This document shows positions 35,845 to 42,904 of a stretch of DNA of 64,000 nucleotides, one piece after another. The position numbers were made by a program, and so were the translations under genes. Each line of letters opens with the position of its first letter. Within the stretch, counting starts at the first letter, position 1. A model generated the notes under the pieces. The model was not told the DNA's origin and ran no database searches. It saw only the letters and a list, made by a program, of their open reading frames with translations. Source of the stretch: Bacteroidota bacterium (GTDB taxonomy: Bacteria; Bacteroidota; Bacteroidia; Chitinophagales; Chitinophagaceae). Location: contig JAFDXO010000165.1 in the NCBI GenBank assembly GCA_018267925.1, forward strand, positions 43,674 to 107,673, written 5' to 3'.

Positions 35845-37444
35845 TGTATGTATGTATTAGGTGAGCTGTATCAACTTTATCCCAAGCATTTTCTGCTTTC
35901 ATTCGTTTAGATTCGGCAGCAAAATATAATCCACACAGACTCATGATGAAAGAAAGGGAGGAAAAGCCAGCCATAGCCCAAACTATTTCACGGGATGCCA
36001 AAAGTTGGGTGTCGGTTAAAAAAAATTTTCGCACAATTATAATCGTACTGATGGTGAGTAGGAATAGTAATGATTGCAATAATAACGGTCGGGCAAAAGG
36101 GCTGATGCTGCCGATAGACGCTTTTTTTGCCGTGGGAATATAGGGTATGTCAGCATCTACTACGGCTAAAAGAAATCCGAGAAAAAATACAGGCCAACAA
36201 GCATATTTTAATATCATGCCTCGAAGGTGTAAACCGCGTTCAGACGGAGTATGGCTCATCCATTTTTGAACATATAGATAGATAGCCACTGCAATCACTA
36301 CAATGCTTCCGCCATTTACTAAAAATTCACTAAAAGAAACATGCATGGGCGACACCCCAAATAGAAAAAATAGAAATGGAAGGAGGGTGAAAAATAAGGT
36401 GGTTAATCCGTTGAGATAGTAGGTGCCAATCGTGAAGTAGGAAAGGCGTTGCCAGCCGGTCAACTTTCGAAATAGCCTGGGTAGTTCAACAAAAGTAACC
36501 TCAAAAACACCTCTAGCCCATTTGAGTTGCTGCTTACAAAAGGAACCAAAATCTTCAGGAACTAAGCCTCTACTAATCACCACCGGATTGTAGATAGATT
36601 TCCAGCCGGCTGCATGAATACGTATGGAGGTAATCAAATCTTCGGCTAACCCAATGCCATGACCTCCTGCGGATTCCAGTGCCTTGCGACGAAAGGTGCA
36701 GTTTGCACCAATGGCAACAGCACCTCCAATGCCAAATAGCCCCATTTGCGTAGGACCATAGAAGGTGTAGGTTTGTTCAGCTGCACCACTGGCGGTGAAT
36801 GATCTATATTGATTATAGTAAGCTTGTGCTACTTGAACAAATCCAACCTTTTCATCCTGAAAATAGCCAAGGGTATGATCGAAGAAATTTGGAAATGGAA
36901 TATGGTCAGGGTCTAACACAAGAATGAATTCTTCTTTCGTGAGGGATAGGGCAGCATTAATTTTTCCGGCTTTTGCACCCGGAATTCCAACTAATTCCAG
37001 CCAAATAGCCCCATGGCGTTCTGCACATTCTTTAAATCGCGGGTCTTTGGTGTCATCAAGTAAATATGTTGTGTGCGGATACTGTATTTTACGGCACGCA
37101 GCAAGGGTCTTTTCAAACATTTCTAAAGGTTCTCCAGGACTACTGGTGGTGAAGATGGCTACGGTTAATCCACTCTCGGGCTTTACATGTGGAGGCTTTT
37201 GAATCTTTAGGTAGTTGACCCATATAAGAACAAGCCGACCTATACTATACCAAATGAAAAGACTGAGAATAATGTAGAGCCACCAATTACCAATATGGGA
37301 TGGGCGAAACCACCAATCAGCAAATCGGGTGATACTGATACATCCGGCAATGAAAAGCGTGAGGAGCATAATCTTGTCGTGATTATGTACTGCCTTTGCT
37401 TCCGAAAATTGGAAAAGACGCTCGTATCCATATTTATAGCCCAT
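35834..37444 (-). CDS. Cellulose-synthase-like processive glycosyltransferase (GT2)
   Basis: A 536-aa inner-membrane synthase. Two N-terminal helices are followed by the GT-A domain: LLDDTKDPRF (first Asp), LVLDPDHIPFPNF (DxD type, about residues 174-186), GLAEDLITSIRIHAAGW (third Asp) and CKQQLKWARGVFEV (the Q-x-x-R/K-W motif, here with Lys, about 305-310). About five to six C-terminal helices form the export channel. No PilZ domain for c-di-GMP is seen. ATG 37444 gives an 11-nt overlap with the upstream gene; ATG 37480 is possible. Neighbours indicate polymer synthesis and secretion. The polymer is unknown; the GH26 partner points to a beta-mannan or mixed-linkage glucan. Confidence 0.88.
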   Translation of the reverse strand: MGYKYGYERLFQFSEAKAVHNHDKIMLLTLFIAGCISITRFADWWFRPSHIGNWWLYIILSLFIWYSIGRLVLIWVNYLKIQKPPHVKPESGLTVAIFTTSSPGEPLEMFEKTLAACRKIQYPHTTYLLDDTKDPRFKECAERHGAIWLELVGIPGAKAGKINAALSLTKEEFILVLDPDHIPFPNFFDHTLGYFQDEKVGFVQVAQAYYNQYRSFTASGAAEQTYTFYGPTQMGLFGIGGAVAIGANCTFRRKALESAGGHGIGLAEDLITSIRIHAAGWKSIYNPVVISRGLVPEDFGSFCKQQLKWARGVFEVTFVELPRLFRKLTGWQRLSYFTIGTYYLNGLTTLFFTLLPFLFFLFGVSPMHVSFSEFLVNGGSIVVIAVAIYLYVQKWMSHTPSERGLHLRGMILKYACWPVFFLGFLLAVVDADIPYIPTAKKASIGSISPFARPLLLQSLLFLLTISTIIIVRKFFLTDTQLLASREIVWAMAGFSSLSFIMSLCGLYFAAESKRMKAENAWDKVDTAHLIHTYNGK

Positions 37445-38951
37445 GCAATGACATTGTAAGATGGAAATAATGTGCTTCAAAAAAATAGTTCTTCAAGTAT
37501 TCATAGCCCAGCCCCACTTCCCAACGATTAGATGGATGATAGCGTAGATCCGCCTTTAATGTGATGGGTTTGAATGATTGTTTTGAAGAAGATTTTTCGA
37601 AATACAAAGTATTGTTCCCACCATTTTTAAGAAAAAAATAGGGATTTTCCAATGATGCTATTAATGGATAACTGGCAGAACTGATAAAGGATAGGTGCTT
37701 TATAGGTTTTATCTCAAGCCACAATAAAAAGGATAGGATGGATTGTTGTTGGGGAGTAAAATAGGGGATATACTTGGCAGGTATGGTGCGCGATGAATCA
37801 TAGTTTGCAACAAATGAATCTACGGTTATGGTGGGTGTGTAATGATTGGTGTGGGCATTGGCATATTGATAGCTAAGACCTAATTTGCCATTGATCCATA
37901 GTTTTTTTAACCCGGGCGAAAGCAACCAACCAGCATAATTATTGATCTGATTGTGATCGTTGAATTGTTGTTGTTCTGCTTGAAGTTTTCCGGTAATTCC
38001 GTAGAAATTGTTGAGTGCAATGGCAACTTGCAGACTATTATATAGTACAGTAGTTTGTGTACTTGCTGATGAAAAGAAATAGGGTTTTCGTGTGGCACTT
38101 AACTCAATAAAAAAATGTTTCAAAATGCGTTGCTGCACTTCTATTCCTCCCACGAATTGGGTACTCTGAGCCATAGATAGGTTAGAGAATCCGGCATCTG
38201 CCGATATGGAGGTGTGGGTTTGGTCAAGCTTGGTGGTGTTGCCGATTTTCGCAGTGTAAGCATTTGTATGGGCTTGATTTGCATCGAAGTTATAAGAACT
38301 ACCTTGTACACGCCAATTCAGAAGTGCGCTATGACTTTTGCTAATTTGTACAGTGGGTGAAAGTGTCATTAAGGGTTGATCATCGGATGTGTAATTGACC
38401 TCAAGAGATAAGTTAAAGCCTGCATTTATGACGATCTCCTTTTTAAGACTGATGATGCTTTTACTTCCTTTTAGAACTTTAGGTAAGGCATTGATTTCAT
38501 GAATAGCTTTTGAAAGATCCCCTTTGTAATACAGAGCTTTGATATAATAAAGCACCGCTTCTTCATTCATAGGGTCAGTTTGTAGGTATTGCTTCAGTAG
38601 AGGTATTGCTTGAGTATATTCTCCTAACGCCACTAACATTTTGGCATAATCTCGACCGGTTGAAAGTTCATCGGGATGCAATACTATGGCTTGTCTGAAA
38701 AACTTTTTGGCAGCGGAAATATCCCAATTCCAATAAGCAAGTTGAGCAGCATATTGCTGCAGATCAAAGCTCTCAGGGTGTTTTAAGGCAAAGGGTTTAA
38801 TTTTTGAATAGGCAGTTTTAATTTTCTTTTGCGTAACTAAATGTTGACTTTCAGAAAGGATTTCTAAGACAGTTTGCCCGTATAAATTGTTTGAATAAGT
38901 GCCAAAATGTAGCGAAAGAAAAAAGAATATAAAATACAAATACCTCTTCAT
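37434..38951 (-). CDS. TPR and outer-membrane beta-barrel protein (BcsC/PgaA/YaiO-like)
   Basis: A 505-aa protein with a signal peptide (about residues 1-25, ending LYG), a TPR-type helical region (about 30-170; WDISAAKKFFRQAIVLHPDE, LVALGEYTQAIPLLKQYLQT, LYYIKALYYKGDLSKAIHEI) and an outer-membrane barrel from about 180 to the end with alternating strands. This is the periplasmic-TPR plus porin layout of exopolysaccharide exporters such as PgaA or BcsC, and the C-terminal barrel resembles YaiO. It is the first gene of the GT2-GH26 unit. A -7 box sits about 80 nt upstream. That it exports the polymer is inference from layout and context. Confidence 0.82.
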   Translation of the reverse strand: MKRYLYFIFFFLSLHFGTYSNNLYGQTVLEILSESQHLVTQKKIKTAYSKIKPFALKHPESFDLQQYAAQLAYWNWDISAAKKFFRQAIVLHPDELSTGRDYAKMLVALGEYTQAIPLLKQYLQTDPMNEEAVLYYIKALYYKGDLSKAIHEINALPKVLKGSKSIISLKKEIVINAGFNLSLEVNYTSDDQPLMTLSPTVQISKSHSALLNWRVQGSSYNFDANQAHTNAYTAKIGNTTKLDQTHTSISADAGFSNLSMAQSTQFVGGIEVQQRILKHFFIELSATRKPYFFSSASTQTTVLYNSLQVAIALNNFYGITGKLQAEQQQFNDHNQINNYAGWLLSPGLKKLWINGKLGLSYQYANAHTNHYTPTITVDSFVANYDSSRTIPAKYIPYFTPQQQSILSFLLWLEIKPIKHLSFISSASYPLIASLENPYFFLKNGGNNTLYFEKSSSKQSFKPITLKADLRYHPSNRWEVGLGYEYLKNYFFEAHYFHLTMSLHGL

Positions 38952-39032
38952 GCTACGTAATTAAACAGTAAGGTTCAGTCTGATTTTTACAAACAAACAT
39001 TGCAAACACTTTTTATTGAAACTATTTTATTG

Positions 39033-39040
39033 CAAATATA
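39033..39040 (-). promoter_or_regulatory. -7 box upstream of the exopolysaccharide-like operon
   Basis: On the minus strand TATATTTG (exact TAnnTTTG) precedes ATG 38951 by 81 nt, leaving a leader of about 75-80 nt. The leader contains several TTTG and TTTGCAAT repeats of unknown meaning. Confidence 0.45.
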
Positions 39041-39106
39041 GTATTCTCATTTCGTTTTAATCTTGAGGTGCTGAAAAATCCTTTAGGCTAAATGATTTTT
39101 CGGGGG

Positions 39107-39433
39107 TCAATGTGTCACAAACTTCAGCCCGAGGATAGACCCTATAAGTGTTACAATAAAAAACAAACGCCAAAAAGTAGCCGGTTCATCAAAAAAGAAA
39201 ATTCCAACAATCACGGTTCCAACGGCACCAATGCCCGTCCATACAGCATAAGCCGTTCCCATAGGTAAACTTTGTGTGGCACGATATAGTAAATACATGC
39301 TCAAAGAGAGGCTAAGAAAAAATCCAAAAATCCAAAGAATGGATATGTTCCCGTTAGTTTCTTTGGCTTTGCCTAAACAAGTTGTGAAGCCTACTTCAAA
39401 TAATCCGGCAAGAATCAAAATGAGCCAATTCAT
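39107..39433 (-). CDS. Small multidrug resistance (SMR) family transporter
   Basis: A 108-aa four-helix transporter. The substrate Glu lies in the first helix (LAGLFEVGFTTCLGKAKE), and the signature of the SugE/Gdx and EmrE group is seen in LPMGTAYAVWTGIGAVGT and FFDEPATFWRLFF. The GKAKE ending of helix 1 suggests the SugE/Gdx (guanidinium exporter) branch, but this is inference. ATG 39433 is chosen because the residues upstream are not conserved and belong to the surE reading region. It follows surE on the same strand by 28 nt. Confidence 0.9.
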   Translation of the reverse strand: MNWLILILAGLFEVGFTTCLGKAKETNGNISILWIFGFFLSLSLSMYLLYRATQSLPMGTAYAVWTGIGAVGTVIVGIFFFDEPATFWRLFFIVTLIGSILGLKFVTH

Positions 39434-39461
39434 GATGAGCGAATATAAGGAAGAGTATTTT

Positions 39462-40241
39462 TTATAGAATACCATTCCATTCTTTTTCCAGCTTGTTTTT
39501 GGTTTGTATATCCGTAAGGTCAAAGCGAATAGGCACAATTGAAGCAAAACCGTTTTTCAAGGCTTCAACATCTGTATCGCTACCTCTATCTAAGTTGATG
39601 AATTTGCCCACCATCCAAAAATATTTTTCTCCTCGTGGATCAATTCGTTCATCAAAATCTTCTGCCCATTTAGCATGTGCCTGCCTGCAAAATTTGATAC
39701 CCTTAAAGTCTTTTTCATCAACTTTGGGAATGTTGACATTGAGCAGTGTGTGTTCCTGTAAAGAGTGTTCTAACATACGTTTTGTAACGGCTCGCACTAC
39801 TTTACTTGCTATTGTAAAATCTGCATCAAAATTGTAATCAAGCAATGAAAAACCAACTGAGGGAATTCCTTCAATTGCCGCTTCCATAGCAGCAGACATT
39901 GTTCCTGAATAAATTACATTGATAGAATGATTAGCACCATGATTAATACCACTAAGACAAATAGTAGGTTTTCGATGCAGCACCTTATCTCGCGCCAGTT
40001 TTACACAATCAACAGGTGTGCCGCTGGTTTGCCAACATTGCACACCTTCTATCACGTTGACAGGATGCAAGCGAAGTGGCTTTCCGATGGTTATGGCATG
40101 TCCCATTCCTGATTGTGGGCTATCGGGTGCTACTACTACAATATCACCTAAATCTTGAACCGCATTTACTAAGGCTCTGATGCCTGGTGCTGTGATACCA
40201 TCATCGTTAGTGATTAAAATTATAGGACGTTCTTTGTTCAT
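39462..40241 (-). CDS. surE: 5'/3'-nucleotidase SurE
   Basis: A 259-aa acid phosphatase acting on 5'- and 3'-nucleotides, with a stationary-phase survival role in E. coli. Metal-binding residues lie in ILITNDDGITAPGIRAL and LSGINHGANHSINVIYSGT; SGTPVDCVKLA and NVNIPKVDEKDFKGIKFC are other family blocks. It starts just 9 nt after the ABC permease stop, and a -7 box ends 4 nt before its ATG, so it may have its own promoter as well as readthrough. Confidence 0.95.
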   Translation of the reverse strand: MNKERPIILITNDDGITAPGIRALVNAVQDLGDIVVVAPDSPQSGMGHAITIGKPLRLHPVNVIEGVQCWQTSGTPVDCVKLARDKVLHRKPTICLSGINHGANHSINVIYSGTMSAAMEAAIEGIPSVGFSLLDYNFDADFTIASKVVRAVTKRMLEHSLQEHTLLNVNIPKVDEKDFKGIKFCRQAHAKWAEDFDERIDPRGEKYFWMVGKFINLDRGSDTDVEALKNGFASIVPIRFDLTDIQTKNKLEKEWNGIL

Positions 40242-40245
40242 CAGA

Positions 40246-40253
40246 CAAATTTA
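40246..40253 (-). promoter_or_regulatory. -7 box directly before surE
   Basis: On the minus strand TAAATTTG (exact TAnnTTTG) is followed by 4 nt and ATG 40241. It overlaps the stop codon of the upstream ABC permease gene at 40251-40253, so surE probably has its own leaderless transcript. Confidence 0.5.
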
Positions 40254-41039
40254 CCAATCGCTTTTCAAGAGTTTTTTTCGACCAACAAAATAATAGATGA
40301 TTATCCAACCAAAGGATGCTAATACATACCAAGTTGGGGTTACACTATCAGACAAATTCGCTATCCGTTTTACCATATCTAATAGTGGAAAAGGCAACAG
40401 TTCATCACTGCACTGAAGGGGCAAAAAGTTTCCAGCTAATGAATGAGACAACCAATTGATTCCCTTACTCAGCAAGGATTCCAGTATCATACTGTAGAGA
40501 AAAAACATGCTGATAGCAATACCACTTTTCTTGAGTAAAAGTGCCAAAAGAAGGCTGAACGAATAATAATTTAATGCTAATACCCAAGTGAAAAATAAAT
40601 AAGAAATATTACCGGGGAAATCATTGAATGAGCTGTAGCTCAATCCGAAAATTAGCCCAATCAGAAAAACATAAATAACCGTAAAAGCACTAAGAACAAG
40701 CACCAACAACCATTTTGCATGATAGAAGTCTAAGTGCTTCCATCCATCAATAACGTTTTGTCGGTTGGTGCGAAACTGAAATTCGTTGGTAGTGAGAATG
40801 ATGATTAGAATGGAAATGAAAACAACAAAAATGCTTGTCCAAAAGCCCAAATTCTGCCACACATTTCCAAAAGAATAGGCTTGGCTCACAAAGTTAAGAT
40901 CGCCGGAGCCGAATTTCATAAAGCCGTTGGCAATTCCATAATTCCAAATGGGTAACAACAAGGCAAAGAAACCAATTAGCACCCAAAACGTTTTATAGGA
41001 CTTGATTTTCAACCATTCGATGGATAGTAATTCACTCAT
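40251..41039 (-). CDS. ABC transporter permease, multidrug/lantibiotic-immunity type
   Basis: A 262-aa permease with six predicted helices (for example WTSIFVVFISILIIILTTNEF and YVFLIGLIFGLSYS). It overlaps the ATPase gene by 4 nt. The layout and the internal EFQFRTNRQNVIDGW-type loop resemble ABC-2 permeases of the BcrB/MutE type involved in export or self-protection. No substrate can be deduced. Confidence 0.85.
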   Translation of the reverse strand: MSELLSIEWLKIKSYKTFWVLIGFFALLLPIWNYGIANGFMKFGSGDLNFVSQAYSFGNVWQNLGFWTSIFVVFISILIIILTTNEFQFRTNRQNVIDGWKHLDFYHAKWLLVLVLSAFTVIYVFLIGLIFGLSYSSFNDFPGNISYLFFTWVLALNYYSFSLLLALLLKKSGIAISMFFLYSMILESLLSKGINWLSHSLAGNFLPLQCSDELLPFPLLDMVKRIANLSDSVTPTWYVLASFGWIIIYYFVGRKKLLKSDW

Positions 41040-41941
41040 TGTTTAGTTTGATTTTCATTTATAAGTTCCATAAATTTTCTTTCTAAGCTTTTCTTTTTCC
41101 AAGCAAGATGAGAAAGATAAATACCATTTTGAGCACAATATTCATTAATGGCTTGCGGCGTTTTTTGCTCGTTGCAGTGAAGCAAAAGGCGGTCGCCAAT
41201 TTGTTGAATTTGATTGATGCCCGCCAAGCTTTTTAAAACATCAGATAAAGCATTCAGGTCACTGGATGAAATTTCTATTTGATCCGTACTTCTAAATACT
41301 TCATCTACTTTACCGGATAGCAATAAATTGCCTTTTTTAAGAACAGCCACATGAGTACATACTTTTTCTACCTCATCTAATAAATGACTGGCCATAATAA
41401 CCGTAATGCCTTGATGATGCAAGTTTCCTATCAGATCGCGGATTTCAGCTATGCCATTTGGATCTAAACCGTTTGTCGGTTCATCCAAAACCAAAATTTT
41501 GGGTTTGCCCAGCAAAGCAGAAGCCAAAGCCAACCGTTGCTTCATTCCCAAAGAAAAAGTTTGAAAGGCACTATTTCTTCGATCGTACAAACCCAATGTT
41601 TTTAAAACAAAATCAAAATTGGGATTAGTTAGGCGTTTAATTCTTGCAGCTATCTTTAAGTTGTCGTATGCAGACAAGTAATGATAGAAATTGGGTGTTT
41701 CCAGTAAGGAGCCAATTTGTTGACGAGCTTGATCCGAAGGCATCTCATCAAACCACGAATAGTTGCCGGAATCACTTTGTAAAATATGTAGCAAAATGCC
41801 GAGCAGTGTTGTTTTTCCACTACCATTTGGGCCTAATATGCCAAATACACTACCTGTCGGCACATGAAACGAAACGTCCGATAGCGCTTGTATGGTTCCG
41901 TAAGCCTTTGATATGCCTTGAACTTTAAGAACAGAATCCAA
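41036..41941 (-). CDS. ABC transporter ATP-binding protein (export type)
   Basis: A 301-aa ATPase. Walker A GPNGSGKTTLL, signature FSLGMKQRLALASALLG, Walker B ILVLDEPTNGLDPNG and the H-loop VIMASHLLDEVEK are all intact. The C-terminal extension is typical of BcrA/MutF-type drug or lantibiotic exporters. The start is a TTG at 41941-41939, since no ATG or GTG lies in frame before the conserved text; this is the only alternative. Its permease overlaps by 4 nt (ATGA). The substrate is unknown. Confidence 0.9.
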   Translation of the reverse strand: MDSVLKVQGISKAYGTIQALSDVSFHVPTGSVFGILGPNGSGKTTLLGILLHILQSDSGNYSWFDEMPSDQARQQIGSLLETPNFYHYLSAYDNLKIAARIKRLTNPNFDFVLKTLGLYDRRNSAFQTFSLGMKQRLALASALLGKPKILVLDEPTNGLDPNGIAEIRDLIGNLHHQGITVIMASHLLDEVEKVCTHVAVLKKGNLLLSGKVDEVFRSTDQIEISSSDLNALSDVLKSLAGINQIQQIGDRLLLHCNEQKTPQAINEYCAQNGIYLSHLAWKKKSLERKFMELINENQTKQ

Positions 41942-42370
41942 TTGAATTATTTTAAGTTGGCTAAGTTTAACTAAAAAGGCTATCTATTTTGTTAAAGAAT
42001 ACCCATATAACTGCTATTGACTTTTCATTTATGGATAAATGATATATGCTCTTGTGTTGGAAATTTTCCAAGTGAATTGTACATTTCGAGCTTAAACAAA
42101 AAGTTTATTAGTAACCATATTTTTTTGATCGTTTACAATCGTTCATAAAACGCTCATCAGAGTATATAATTTGATTAAAACAACCACATTTTTGAAGAAC
42201 AAACCATTATTTTTTTCAAACAGTGACGACAATCAACCCCTTTTTTGCAATAAAAAGTCGGTTTGTGATATTCGCATGACCTCCATCATATTTTATAGTT
42301 TGTTAGCGGCCGAGTTTTACGCCGTGAAACAATCATAAGGATTTATTCACCAAATCAAACATCCATATTT
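41942..42370. other. Gene-free regulatory region between the ABC operon and the nos cluster
   Basis: No coding frame is seen in 429 nt. It carries the upstream sequence of both divergent units. A CRP/FNR-like core site lies at 42223-42236. A short CGGC/GCCG inverted repeat at about 42306-42323 is too weak to call. A near-match to the -7 box (TATAGTTTG, three-nt spacing) lies at 42294-42302. Confidence 0.55.
42223..42236. promoter_or_regulatory. Candidate CRP/FNR-family operator upstream of the nos cluster
   Basis: GTGACGACAATCAA contains the core TGA-N6-TCA (TGA 42224-42226, TCA 42233-42235). It resembles the FNR/Dnr box TTGAT-N4-ATCAA with two left-side mismatches. It lies 135 nt before the first cluster gene. 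Confidence 0.4.
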
Positions 42371-42856
42371 ATGAACATCAAAACCATTGTTTTCATTGCA
42401 TTAACAGCAAGCGTTTCATTTGCAAGTTGTGGCGGATCAAACGAAGAGAAAAAAGACACAGCACAAACCCCACCAGCCGCAGCCGCACCAGCCGCCGCAC
42501 CAGCCGCCGCCGAAGATGCTAAAGGTCACGGTAAATTTACGAATGTAGAGTTAACTCATCCAATTGATGCTAAGATGGCAGCAGCCGGAGAGAAAGTTTA
42601 CGATGTGAAATGTGCATCTTGCCATAAGTTATCTGACGAAAAAATGGTAGGCCCAGGTTGGAAAGGAGTTACAGATCGCAGATCACCAGAATGGATCATG
42701 AACTTTGTAACCAACACTGACGAAATGTTAGACAAAGATGCTGAAGCACAAGCCATGCTAGAGGTTTGTATGGTTCGTATGCCTAACCAAAACTTGAGCG
42801 ACCAAGATGCTCGCGATATTCTGGAGTTTATGCGTAAAAATGACGGCAAAAACTAA
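42371..42856 (+). CDS. Lipoprotein class I cytochrome c, likely electron donor to NosZ
   Basis: A 161-aa lipoprotein. The signal ends SFASCGG with the acylated Cys at residue 20. An Ala/Pro-rich linker (repeated PAAA units, about residues 34-48) leads to the haem domain: C81-A-S-C84-H85 (CASCH) and the probable axial Met at residue 137 in VCMVRMPNQNLSDQDA. It starts the nos cluster and lies 48 nt before nosZ. Cytochromes c of this kind donate electrons to nitrous oxide reductase in clade II clusters; direct donation here is inference. Confidence 0.9.
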   Translation: MNIKTIVFIALTASVSFASCGGSNEEKKDTAQTPPAAAAPAAAPAAAEDAKGHGKFTNVELTHPIDAKMAAAGEKVYDVKCASCHKLSDEKMVGPGWKGVTDRRSPEWIMNFVTNTDEMLDKDAEAQAMLEVCMVRMPNQNLSDQDARDILEFMRKNDGKN

Positions 42857-42904
42857 GCTGTTATCAACATACCCCCAATTATACTAATCAACACATATAC
42901 ATTT

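Noticed and set aside
42106..42180. Other TTGAT and ATCA half-sites near the nos promoter
   Set aside because: TTGATCGTTTACAATC and TTTGATTAAAACAAC are not properly symmetric with the TGA-N6-TCA spacing; only 42223-42236 fits.
42306..42323. Possible riboswitch or hairpin just upstream of the cytochrome c gene
   Set aside because: Only CGGC/GCCG (4 bp) pairs; there is no known riboswitch pattern.
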